From the NCBI GenBank assembly GCA_035301025.1, contig DATGUV010000021.1:1-60190 (forward strand): a stretch of DNA of 60,190 nucleotides. The letters run 5' to 3'. The notes beneath the pieces are model-generated. The model was given only the letters and a program-made list of their open reading frames with translations, was not told the origin of the DNA and searched no databases. The position numbers and the translations under genes are program-made. This stretch comes from CALAMD01 sp035301025 (lineage in GTDB: Bacteria > Bacillota > Bacilli > Bacillales > Amphibacillaceae). Positions 27,282-34,628 of the stretch are shown piece after piece; the stretch's first letter is position 1; every line of letters starts with the position of its first letter.

Positions 27282-27440
27282 GGATAGATCATTCATATGC
27301 TCAAAATTTCTCAATTCCCGCATAACAATGAATCTTCGAACAGATGGGATGAAACATAATACATGCAAAAGACGATATCTCCATTTATATGCTAAAGCAA
27401 CTCCAAATATAACAAATAATATTTTTCCGCATACACGCAT
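27279..27440 (-). CDS. Small basic membrane protein in the YqgO position
   Basis: A 53-residue frame starting MRVCGKILFVIFGVALAYK, with one N-terminal membrane helix and a basic tail (WRYRLLH, SVRRFIVMRELR). AGAAGG precedes the ATG and a terminator follows, so it looks like a real gene. B. subtilis has a short gene, yqgO, between yqgP and yqgN; I infer equivalence from position and topology only. Confidence 0.55.
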   Translation of the reverse strand: MRVCGKILFVIFGVALAYKWRYRLLHVLCFIPSVRRFIVMRELRNFEHMNDLS

Positions 27441-27508
27441 GTTATACCTTCTTTCAACTTTTCACATAGCATATGTGGATTCAGAGCAAATATACTGTTA
27501 AACGGAAA

Positions 27509-28516
27509 TTATGAACCGATATATCGATCAAATAGTGATCTTGCCTTGCTGAGATCATCTGTCCCTTGAACCAAGACACGACCATTTGGAAATAAAACAA
27601 AGGTAACTTCATTGTTTAGTTCCACTTTCAATAAAAACGGAGTACGTTTTGTTGGGGAAATGTGTTTAAATCTTTCTTCCATGGCATGTAAATCAAAGTT
27701 CGTTGGCGCAAAGAGTTGTACACTATTTCTTCCACATAGGGATTGTTCAATGTCTCTGTTTCCTTTCTCAAGCGCCGGATATGTATGATGCATACAAACA
27801 GGACAGTGGGGTCGCTTGTTTGGTAAATTCACCTGATAGGTTTGGTTGTTCCATATATCAAACGTTCGTAGTACAGATTGAATCCTATATGAGTGACCTG
27901 TTAAATATTTTAATCCTTCGGTAACTTGGAAGGATGCAATAATATCAACAATAGGTGATATTACACCAACAGTATCACATGTTTGACCAGATGATTGTTG
28001 CTCCTCAAATAAACAGCGTACACATGATGTTGTTGAAGGGTTAAAAAAAGCAGTCATTCCTCGCGAGCTTACAACTCCACCGTACACAAATGGTATATTA
28101 TTTTTAAAACAACTATCATTCATGATATATCTGGTAGAAAAGTTATCCGTTCCATCGAACACTAAGTCCGCACCTTCTATGTATGTTTGGATATTATCTT
28201 GAGAAATGTGTGAAACATGCGCTTCAATGGTTATTTCAGAATTATACGTTTCCAATATTCTTTTTGCAGCTACTGCCTTAGGAACCATGTCTATTGCATC
28301 TTGTTCCGTAAACAATGATTGACGTTGTAAGTTACTTTCTTCTACAAAATCACGATCCACAATCCGTATACGCCCTATCCCACTTCTTGTTAAATGATTT
28401 GCGATAACCGTCCCAAGAGCACCCATACCAACGATTAAAACCGAGCTATTTCTTAATTTTTTTTGACCTTCCTCACCAATGGGACCGAAGAGTGTTTGTC
28501 TTGAATATCGATTCAT
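27509..28516 (-). CDS. MoeB/ThiF-type E1-like adenylyltransferase
   Basis: Adenylates the C-terminal glycine of a ubiquitin-like sulfur carrier such as MoaD or ThiS. The 335-residue protein has the nucleotide-binding motif VGMGALGTVIANHL near 30, DRDFVEESNLQRQ near 55, DGTDNFSTRY near 120, and two zinc-binding pairs, CVRC near 187 and CPVC near 239. The C-terminal 80 residues are a degenerate rhodanese-like tail without an obvious active cysteine. MoeB and ThiF cannot be separated from sequence alone; no moa or thi genes are nearby. Confidence 0.85.
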   Translation of the reverse strand: MNRYSRQTLFGPIGEEGQKKLRNSSVLIVGMGALGTVIANHLTRSGIGRIRIVDRDFVEESNLQRQSLFTEQDAIDMVPKAVAAKRILETYNSEITIEAHVSHISQDNIQTYIEGADLVFDGTDNFSTRYIMNDSCFKNNIPFVYGGVVSSRGMTAFFNPSTTSCVRCLFEEQQSSGQTCDTVGVISPIVDIIASFQVTEGLKYLTGHSYRIQSVLRTFDIWNNQTYQVNLPNKRPHCPVCMHHTYPALEKGNRDIEQSLCGRNSVQLFAPTNFDLHAMEERFKHISPTKRTPFLLKVELNNEVTFVLFPNGRVLVQGTDDLSKARSLFDRYIGS

Positions 28517-28525
28517 TGTTTTCTT

Positions 28526-29098
28526 CTACCCCCTTGAAGTTTCAATTAATCCTTTTTCCGTTACTAGATAATCTACTGGGATATCATGGGATTCCTTAGG
28601 TATACGTGAAATAAGTTGTTTTTCGCTCACGAATGAAAGAGTCACATGTTTGTAATCCATTAAAAAACGGTCATAATATCCTCCTCCAAAACCAATACGA
28701 TAGCCACTTGAATCAAATACAACTCCAGGTACAAATAAAATATCTAAATTGTTTTTAGGTACTATTCTTTCTTCGTTAGGAATTGGTTCTTTTAAATTAA
28801 AATAAACGACTTCTAATTCATCGTAGGATTGAAACTCATAAAAAATCATAGATCGATTTTCGTGGAAACATTTTGGAACAGCTATTTTTTTGCCATCTTT
28901 CCAGCCTTGTTCAATAATTTGCTTCGTATCCCACTCAATGCCATCCTGACTAATGGTAATTCCAACTGTTTGAGAATTCTTCCATAGTTCTGTTTGAAAA
29001 ACTGTTTCTTGTAGTTGTTCCTCAATATGTTTATGTTCTTTTTTTGACACGTTTTTTAATGTATGAATAGTATTTTTTCGTAATTCTACTTTGTCCAT
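28526..29098 (-). CDS. yqgN: 5-formyltetrahydrofolate cyclo-ligase
   Basis: Converts 5-formyl-THF to 5,10-methenyl-THF using ATP. The 190-residue protein has the basic N-terminal helix (MDKVELRKNT), IAVPKC near 74 and the C-terminal ATP/folate signature FVPGVVFDSSGYRIGFGGGYYDRFL near 125-150. The ATG at 29098 follows GCGGGGTGG. It sits next to the E1-like gene, nine bases apart. Confidence 0.92.
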   Translation of the reverse strand: MDKVELRKNTIHTLKNVSKKEHKHIEEQLQETVFQTELWKNSQTVGITISQDGIEWDTKQIIEQGWKDGKKIAVPKCFHENRSMIFYEFQSYDELEVVYFNLKEPIPNEERIVPKNNLDILFVPGVVFDSSGYRIGFGGGYYDRFLMDYKHVTLSFVSEKQLISRIPKESHDIPVDYLVTEKGLIETSRG

Positions 29099-29170
29099 TT
29101 TTCCACCCCGCTTATTATCAAATCCTATTACTACTATACAACATCTTTGCATTATCGCAAAAAAGGTAGA

Positions 29171-29203
29171 AAAAAACTCTTATCAATCATGATAAGAGTT
29201 TTT
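29171..29203. terminator. Terminator after rpmG
   Basis: Arms AAAAAACTCTTATC and GATAAGAGTTTTT with a 6-base loop, between rpmG and yqgN. Confidence 0.85.
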
Positions 29204-29209
29204 CAAAGA

Positions 29210-29359
29210 TTATTTTGTTTCACGATGTAACGTATGTTTTCTTAACCGTGGGCTATATTTCATTAATTCTAAACGTTCAGGATTTGTACGTTTATTCTTT
29301 TTCGTAATATAATTGCGGTCACCTGTTTCAGTGCATGCAAGTGTAATGTTTACGCGCAT
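29210..29359 (-). CDS. rpmG: 50S ribosomal protein L33, zinc-site-less form
   Basis: A 49-residue protein starting MRVNITLACTETGDRNYIT and ending RLRKHTLHRETK, clearly L33. Only one cysteine (C9) remains; Thr12 replaces the second of the first CxxC pair, and the second pair (around 37-40) reads SPRL. This is therefore a C-minus paralogue that should not bind zinc. GGAGGG precedes the ATG. A zinc-ribbon L33 may exist elsewhere in the genome. Confidence 0.93.
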   Translation of the reverse strand: MRVNITLACTETGDRNYITKKNKRTNPERLELMKYSPRLRKHTLHRETK

Positions 29360-29534
29360 ATTGATTCCCTCCAAACGATAACAATTTCAAATCTTTCCTA
29401 TTGATAAATCAATTTACTTTACTATAATATCAGAACATCTATCATCTCGCAACAAAATTGTTATCTCTTTCATATTTAAATTTATCTCTTTTTGTGATAT
29501 AACTAAGAGGGGGACAAAGGATGGAGGTTAAAAT

Positions 29535-29879
29535 ATGATGTATGTCATTGGTACATTACTAGCAGTAGGACTTGTTCTACTTATCATTTCGTTTTTCATG
29601 TCGGATCGCTTCTCAGAATTAGAAAGTGAGTTTGAACAATTCTCTATTTCGACGATGCAAGATACATACCAGATAAAAAAGAAAATCGAAATTTTAGAAG
29701 AAGAATTACTTACTGATGGTAACTTATCTTCAAATGTGCTACGAACTACAGAGAGTGAACCACGTGTCATTCAACGTGTGATTCAATTACACAAACAAGG
29801 ACTATCTGTTGTTGATATAGCACAACGTACAAATTTATCGAATTACGACATTCAAACAATTATTTCAAATAATCAATAA
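29535..29879 (+). CDS. Single-pass membrane protein with C-terminal helix-turn-helix
   Basis: A 114-residue protein: one N-terminal helix (residues 2-22), a coiled-coil-like stretch (FSELESEFEQFS, about 26-58) and a C-terminal helix-turn-helix-like segment (VIQLHKQGLSVVDIAQRTNLSNYDIQTII). The architecture resembles SwrB/DUF6115-type proteins. GGAGG lies before the ATG. It is followed 10 bases later by the next gene, so the two form an operon. A positional relation to B. subtilis YqzD is possible but unproven. Confidence 0.65.
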   Translation: MMYVIGTLLAVGLVLLIISFFMSDRFSELESEFEQFSISTMQDTYQIKKKIEILEEELLTDGNLSSNVLRTTESEPRVIQRVIQLHKQGLSVVDIAQRTNLSNYDIQTIISNNQ

Positions 29880-29889
29880 GGGGATTTCT

Positions 29890-30483
29890 ATGAAACAACC
29901 AATCCGTTATTTTTCAATTGGGTTAATAGTCGCTGGGTTAGCATTGTTTGTTGTATATAGCTATTTCGACAAACCACAAGCAAAGATGGATGAAATAGAT
30001 GTAGATACACTCATTTCTATGGTAAAAGATAATGGATACCATGTCATGGAAGAATCTGAGTATATTCGATTGTCAGTTATTCAAGGAAACTCAGATGAGG
30101 AAAATGATGATGATGAATTAGATGAAGATAAGACCCAGGATAAGGACACAGATAAAGAGAAAGACGAAGATGAAGATAAAGACAAAGATAAAGACAATGA
30201 CAAAGATAAAGATAAAGACAAAGATAAAGGCAAAGATAAAGACAAAGACAAAGATAAAGATGAATCCACTAAGACAACATACACCATTGATATTCAGCCG
30301 GATATGCTTCCTTCAGATGTAAGCAACCTGTTAGAAAAAGAAAAAATTATTAAAGATGCGTCTTCCTTTAATAAATTTCTCGAAGACAATGACTACAGTA
30401 AACTCATTCAAATTGGTACATTTAAAGTTTCCAGTGATATGAGTGAAGAGGAAGTAGCTAAAATTATTACCCGTTCAAATTAA
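29890..30483 (+). CDS. Membrane-anchored protein with Lys-Asp linker and YceG-like C-terminus
   Basis: A 197-residue protein with one N-terminal helix (about 7-26), a short globular part (DTLISMVKDNGYHVM), a highly charged linker of repeated Asp-Lys (about 70-127), and a C-terminal domain of about 65 residues (IDIQPDMLPSDVSNLLEKEKII) resembling the substrate-independent module of the YceG/MltG family. The catalytic transglycosylase domain is absent. It is probably extracellular or wall-associated. Function unknown. Confidence 0.6.
   Translation: MKQPIRYFSIGLIVAGLALFVVYSYFDKPQAKMDEIDVDTLISMVKDNGYHVMEESEYIRLSVIQGNSDEENDDDELDEDKTQDKDTDKEKDEDEDKDKDKDNDKDKDKDKDKGKDKDKDKDKDESTKTTYTIDIQPDMLPSDVSNLLEKEKIIKDASSFNKFLEDNDYSKLIQIGTFKVSSDMSEEEVAKIITRSN
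30175..30264 (+). repeat. Imperfect hexamer tandem repeat inside the Lys-Asp linker
   Basis: Fifteen consecutive GAYAAA-type hexamers, with a few substitutions (GACAAT, GGCAAA and a final GATGAA), encode Asp-Lys repeats. The unit is a multiple of three, so slippage would change linker length without breaking the frame. Confidence 0.9.
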
Positions 30484-30518
30484 AAAACATTGTGCGATCA
30501 TTCGCACAATGTTTTTTT
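30482..30518. terminator. Bidirectional terminator between 29890 gene and pbpA
   Basis: Perfect 15-bp arms (30482-30496 and 30503-30517) with a 6-base loop and A6/T7 ends between convergent genes. Confidence 0.92.
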
Positions 30519-32571
30519 AATCCTTTTCATTCATTTCAAAATAGACATCTAATACTTTTTTACCGATATTCCTACTTATTGGGTGTTGATTACTTACTTT
30601 TGCACCTAAATTCGGTACAACCACGGCAAATGCTACTTCCGGATCATCAAATGGAGCATAGCCTACTAATGTAAAGTTTTCCGTTTTGTGTAACGTTTCT
30701 GTTTCTGCTTCCCAATACTCATTTTCCGCTGTTCCGGTTTTGCCAGCAGGTTTATATGAAAGTCCATTAAATGTTCCAGATGCTGTCCCAAGAGGATCCT
30801 GATATACTTGCCAAAATCCTTGTTGTACCCTTTTAATATAGTCATCATTCATTTGAATACGGTTCAATACTTCTGTAGAAATCGAATCATAAATTGGTCC
30901 TATTTCTGTTTCATTTGGAACGGAACTTCGTACTTCTTTTAATAAATGTGGGCGTACACGATAACCATCGTTAGCAATAGTAGATACATATTGCGCCAAT
31001 TGTATCGTTGTATATGTGTCATACTGTCCTATAGCTAAGTCCATTAAGTTCCCCGGATCACCTTTTGAACCAACATACCCTATACTTTCATTTGGAAAGT
31101 CAATACCTGTTTTTACTCCTAATCCAAATTGGTTAAAATAACTTCGCATATCTTGGAATCCTGAAGAATTAAATGTGATTGTTTCCCCTTTTTTATAATT
31201 AAATTCTCCTCCCATACGCATAGCAATATGGAACATATAAACGTTTGAGGAACGCTTCAAGGCAGCTAGATCATCTAATAAACCTAAATTACTGTATGAA
31301 CCTTTAGATGGCCCACCTTTAATTTCAATTCGTTCATCATTAAACATTTGTCCAGGTTGAATTACCCCTGATTCATAACCCGATAATACTGTTGCTCCCT
31401 TTACAGAAGAACCAGGTCGATGTGCATCATATAACGATTTATATGCGTTATTTTCAAACTTCTTCGTGTCCCGGTCATATGTTTGTCCACTAATGGCGTA
31501 AATTTCTCCGGTTTTAGGATGCATCACTACTACCATTGCATCTGTTAAAAAACGATTTTCATAAGGGAACTTTTCAATTGCTGCTTTTAATTCTTCTTGA
31601 ACAATCTCATCGACCTTTTTTTGATATTCCATATCAACAGTCAATACGAGATCTTTTCCTCGTTCACCAGGAACGAGCACTTCTGTTCCAACAACTTTAC
31701 CACTATTCGTTGTCGTATATTCAACTTGTTCTTTTCTACCTTTTAGTAAATCTTCATAATATAATTCTAATCCACTCTTCCCGACACGATCATTCCTACT
31801 GTATCCTCTTGTTAAATAATACTGTTCATTTTCTGCTGGAATTCCTTGTTTTTGAGATGTAATGGATCCAAAGAATGGTTTAAAGGTATCTTTATATGGA
31901 TACACACGTTCCCAATCTGTTGTTGCATTTACACCAGGAAGTGCATCTAGATGTTCAGAAACTTGTGCGTATTCTTCTTGTGTTACTCCTTCATTTTTTA
32001 CAATTTGTGGTGATAGAGCATATGCTTTATCAAACTCTCTTTTAATAGCAATAATTTCAAAATCTTTATCTGTTAACGAATCTAATTCATCATCAGTTAT
32101 TTTATCTAATGCAATTTGATACTGTTCTGAATCATCATTGTCTTCTTTTTCTTTATCAGTCACTCGTTCAATAGCTTTGTCTTTGTTATTTAAATACCAG
32201 TATTCTCTTTTGTTTCGGTCGGATATTTTCGGTAATTCATCCATATCGAGCGTTATAAACTCAGATAACTTTTCAGCAACCTCTAGCTTTTTTTCCTCCT
32301 GAATTCCTTTTGGAGGTGTGTATGTTATTGAATAAAGAGGCTTATTATCCACGACAACATTGTGATTCCGATCATATATGATTCCTCTTGGTACTGGATT
32401 TTTAGTAATATCTTGTATCGTAGCATCAATCACTTGCTGGTAAGATTCACCCTTTAATATCTGCACAAATCCAAGTTGTAATATGAGTAAAAAAAACATA
32501 AAAAAAACAACGAGAAATAGTATATTTAATCGAAATGGAAGTTGGGCTTTGTTTTTCTTTTTCTTCATCAT
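30517..32571 (-). CDS. pbpA: Penicillin-binding protein 2A-type transpeptidase
   Basis: A class B PBP that cross-links peptidoglycan during side-wall elongation. The 684-residue protein has one N-terminal helix (about 13-34), a dimerisation/pedestal domain (about 50-330) and a transpeptidase domain with SSVK near 398 as the SxxK motif, SSN in LKRSSNVYMF and KTGTAE near 617. B. subtilis pbpA (yqgF) occupies the same locus. An alternative start three bases downstream is possible (adjacent ATG codons). Confidence 0.93.
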   Translation of the reverse strand: MMKKKKNKAQLPFRLNILFLVVFFMFFLLILQLGFVQILKGESYQQVIDATIQDITKNPVPRGIIYDRNHNVVVDNKPLYSITYTPPKGIQEEKKLEVAEKLSEFITLDMDELPKISDRNKREYWYLNNKDKAIERVTDKEKEDNDDSEQYQIALDKITDDELDSLTDKDFEIIAIKREFDKAYALSPQIVKNEGVTQEEYAQVSEHLDALPGVNATTDWERVYPYKDTFKPFFGSITSQKQGIPAENEQYYLTRGYSRNDRVGKSGLELYYEDLLKGRKEQVEYTTTNSGKVVGTEVLVPGERGKDLVLTVDMEYQKKVDEIVQEELKAAIEKFPYENRFLTDAMVVVMHPKTGEIYAISGQTYDRDTKKFENNAYKSLYDAHRPGSSVKGATVLSGYESGVIQPGQMFNDERIEIKGGPSKGSYSNLGLLDDLAALKRSSNVYMFHIAMRMGGEFNYKKGETITFNSSGFQDMRSYFNQFGLGVKTGIDFPNESIGYVGSKGDPGNLMDLAIGQYDTYTTIQLAQYVSTIANDGYRVRPHLLKEVRSSVPNETEIGPIYDSISTEVLNRIQMNDDYIKRVQQGFWQVYQDPLGTASGTFNGLSYKPAGKTGTAENEYWEAETETLHKTENFTLVGYAPFDDPEVAFAVVVPNLGAKVSNQHPISRNIGKKVLDVYFEMNEKD

Positions 32572-32603
32572 TTTCCTCCCATAATATACGAATGATATAT
32601 TTG

Positions 32604-32632
32604 ATTATAGCATTTATAATAGGTTTGTGTAA
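32604..32632 (-). promoter_or_regulatory. pbpA promoter
   Basis: Minus strand: TTACAC (32627-32632), a 17-base spacer and perfect TATAAT (32604-32609), about 33 bases before the ATG. Confidence 0.65.
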
Positions 32633-32657
32633 TTGATTTGCAGAAATTTATCAGTCG

Positions 32658-32774
32658 AATGAATGTCATAATGACCAAAAATAGCTACCTTATTAGCACA
32701 TGTAATTTCGAAGGATTTAACGGAATTTCATGTGCTAGTGAGGTAGCATAAAATACGTATAATGAAATTCATTA
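32658..32774 (+). repeat. Structured intergenic repeat, copy C
   Basis: A 117-bp full-length copy. Outer arms AATGAATGTCATAAT and ATAATGAAATTCATT pair over most of 15 bp. ATGACCAAAAATA follows the left arm and GCATAAAATACGTAT precedes the right. The inner stem pairs GCTACCT (32684-32690) with AGGTAGC (32741-32747) and TAGCACATG (32694-32702) with CATGTGCTA (32729-32737); these sequences differ from those of other copies. The loop holds TTTAACGGAA. It lies between sodA and pbpA (gap 32572-33006); the remaining 32775-32967 has only a weak hairpin at 32840-32864. Confidence 0.85.
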
Positions 32775-32967
32775 CGTGCTGTAAGAAAAGTAATCGTTCA
32801 ATTCTTCACAATACCTGCAGGGGATTCACGGAAGTTATTCTGAATAAAGTGGAACTTCATTCAGTGGGGGTATTGACTCACCATTCACGCGTGATAAATT
32901 GACAAGAAATAATTTGTGGAAAGTGTATGTATACAGTTAAGGTTTTTGATTTGTATGTTGTCATAAG

Positions 32968-32998
32968 AAAAGACGTGGGTTGTGGTCCACGTCTTTTA
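32968..32998. terminator. Terminator after sodA
   Basis: Arms AAAAGACGTGG and CCACGTCTTTT with an 8-base loop, just downstream of sodA on the minus strand. Confidence 0.85.
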
Positions 32999-33006
32999 TG
33001 TTTTCA

Positions 33007-33618
33007 TTATTTAGCATTTTCATAATTACTGGAAACTTCATCCCAGTTTACAACGTTCCAAAATGCTCCTGCATATTCTGGACGTCTATTTTGATATTTA
33101 AGGTAGTATGCGTGCTCCCACACATCAAGTCCTAATAATGGAGTTTGACCTTCCATAATTGGTGAATCTTGATTTGGAGTGCTTGTTACTTTAACGTCTC
33201 CATTATCAAGTACAAGCCATGCCCAACCGGAACCGAAACGAGTAGCAGCAGCTGCTTCAAATTTTTCTTTGAATGCATCAAAGCTACCAAATGCAGCATC
33301 AATTTTTTCTGCTAGTTCTCCTTTTGGAGCACCACCACCATTTGGAGATAATGTTTTCCAAAATAGGCTATGGTTCGCATGTCCTCCACCATTGTTACGA
33401 ACAGCAGTACGAATTGCTTCTGGAAGTGCATCTAAGTCTTTAATCAGATCTTCAAGTGACTTATCTTGTAACGCAGGGTGATCTTCTAAAGCACCATTTA
33501 AATTTGTTACATACGTATTGTGGTGTTTCGTATGATGGATATTCATTGTTTCTTTATCGATTGTTGGTTCTAATGCATCATACGCGTACGGTAATTCTGG
33601 TAATGTAAATTGTGCCAT
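33007..33618 (-). CDS. sodA: Superoxide dismutase, Mn/Fe type
   Basis: Dismutates superoxide in the cytoplasm. The 203-residue protein shows the metal ligands in MNIHHTKHHNTYV (near 28), NHSLFW (near 82) and the DVWEHAYYLKY signature (near 165-175). GGGHANHSLFW and GSGWAWLV patterns favour manganese, though metal use cannot be proven here. GGGAGG precedes the ATG; the gene is monocistronic. Confidence 0.96.
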   Translation of the reverse strand: MAQFTLPELPYAYDALEPTIDKETMNIHHTKHHNTYVTNLNGALEDHPALQDKSLEDLIKDLDALPEAIRTAVRNNGGGHANHSLFWKTLSPNGGGAPKGELAEKIDAAFGSFDAFKEKFEAAAATRFGSGWAWLVLDNGDVKVTSTPNQDSPIMEGQTPLLGLDVWEHAYYLKYQNRRPEYAGAFWNVVNWDEVSSNYENAK

Positions 33619-33673
33619 AATTTGTTTCCTCCCTTAAATAATCAATAATTGTGAACCATTACTTTCAATTCTA

Positions 33674-33702
33674 AGATTAACAAAGCTTTCCAACCTATGC
33701 AA
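33674..33702 (-). promoter_or_regulatory. sodA promoter
   Basis: Minus strand: TTGCAT (33697-33702), a 17-base spacer and TAATCT (33674-33679), giving a 5' leader of about 50 bases. Confidence 0.55.
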
Positions 33703-33763
33703 ATATTACGCTTATTTCCTTTAAATCTTACCTGTTTTAAGTACTGTTTACACAAATACAAAC

Positions 33764-33784
33764 AAAAAAAGCCTATCCGGCTTA
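33764..33784 (-). terminator. Terminator of the tRNA operon
   Basis: Minus strand: AAGCC, 4-base loop, GGCTT followed by T7, 10 bases after tRNA-Phe. Confidence 0.8.
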
Positions 33785-33793
33785 TTATATCAA

Positions 33794-33869
33794 TGGTGGC
33801 TCAGGACGGAATCGAACCGCCGACACAAGGATTTTCAGTCCTTTGCTCTACCGACTGAGCTACTGAGCC
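33794..33869 (-). tRNA. tRNA-Phe (GAA)
   Basis: A full cloverleaf: acceptor GGCTCAG/CTGAGCC, D arm GCTCAGTCGGTAGAGC, anticodon loop CTGAAAA with GAA, T arm GGCGGTTCGATTCCGTC, and an encoded CCA. Last of the five tRNA genes in transcription order. Confidence 0.97.
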
Positions 33870-33890
33870 ACTTTATGTATACATTAAAAA

Positions 33891-33983
33891 TGGAGGAGGA
33901 AGAGGGATTCGAACCCCCGCGGGCTTTGACACCCCTTTCGGTTTTCAAGACCGACCCCTTCAACCAGACTTGGGTATTCCTCC
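33891..33983 (-). tRNA. tRNA-Ser (TGA)
   Basis: A 93-base class II tRNA with anticodon loop CTTGAAA (TGA), a long variable arm (about AAGGGGTGTCAAAGCCC), T arm GGGGGTTCGAATCCCTC and an encoded CCA. The extra arm fixes the serine identity. Confidence 0.96.
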
Positions 33984-33991
33984 ACATTAAA

Positions 33992-34068
<77 letters not shown>

Positions 34069-34077
34069 TTGATCATA

Positions 34078-34154
34078 TGGTAGCGGCAGAGGGGATCGAA
34101 CCCCCGACCTTTCGGGTATGAACCGAACGCTCTCGCCAGCTGAGCTACGCCGCC
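34078..34154 (-). tRNA. tRNA-Met (CAT), elongator
   Basis: Acceptor GGCGGCG, anticodon loop TTCATAC and T arm GGGGGTTCGATCCCCTC match the B. subtilis elongator Met tRNA. The paired first base and absence of the initiator GGG/CCC anticodon stem argue against fMet. Encoded CCA. Confidence 0.88.
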
Positions 34155-34158
34155 ATTA

Positions 34159-34233
34159 TGGCTCCACAGGTAGGATTCGAACCTACGACCGATCGGTTAA
34201 CAGCCGATTGCTCTACCACTGAGCTACTGTGGA
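34159..34233 (-). tRNA. tRNA-Asn (GTT)
   Basis: Acceptor TCCACAG, D arm GCTCAGTGGTAGAGC, anticodon loop CTGTTAA with GTT, T arm CGTAGGTTCGAATCCTACC, encoded CCA. First gene of the cluster. Confidence 0.96.
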
Positions 34234-34251
34234 ATATTCATAGGATATTTC

Positions 34252-34313
34252 CAAGAAGTGTTCAACATCACTAGTAAGTCTCACTTTTAAGTAACTATTG
34301 AGCACACTTCTTG
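34252..34313. repeat. Inverted repeat upstream of the tRNA cluster
   Basis: CAAGAAGTGT (34252-34261) and ACACTTCTTG (34304-34313) are perfect complements 42 bases apart, starting 18 bases before tRNA-Asn. It could be a processing stalk in the primary transcript or the trace of a lost RNA gene. No T tract. Confidence 0.55.
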
Positions 34314-34338
34314 AAAATATATTATATGTTTATATCTG

Positions 34339-34453
34339 AACGAATTTCATAATTTCTGAAATTAGCTATTTGTCTACAACATGGATTTAAATCGTCTGAA
34401 CGGTACTACATGTTGTAGTAAAGTAGCATAAAATACGGATTATAAAATTCATG
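34339..34453 (+). repeat. Structured intergenic repeat, copy D
   Basis: A 115-bp copy. Left arm CGAATTTCATAAT, right arm ATTATAAAATTC. The inner stem pairs CTACAACATG (34374-34383) with CATGTTGTAG (34409-34418), and GCTATTT with AAAGTAGC further out. The loop contains CTGAACGGTA. The otherwise conserved ATGACC block has become TTTCTG. It lies between the Na/Pi gene and the tRNA cluster; 34454-34628 shows nothing further. Confidence 0.8.
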
Positions 34454-34628
34454 TATCTATGTATTACTTATTTGAAATGAGTGACAAAGAACAATATACC
34501 ACCGATTATAATGTTTGTCAAAAGAATTTTATTAGAATCAGTCGTATTTTTCACAGCGACATTAGTAACAATACCATAGATGTTTTTTTTATTCAACAAA
34601 ATTTATTTACTTTTATAGGAAGGATTCT

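Noticed and set aside
30081..30287. A minus-strand frame encoding a long Leu-Ser repeat
   Set aside because: It is the antisense shadow of the Asp-Lys hexamer repeat and has no ribosome binding site.
34234..34628. 5S or other rRNA gene next to the tRNA cluster
   Set aside because: No sequence resembling 5S rRNA was seen; the gap holds one inverted repeat and repeat copy D.
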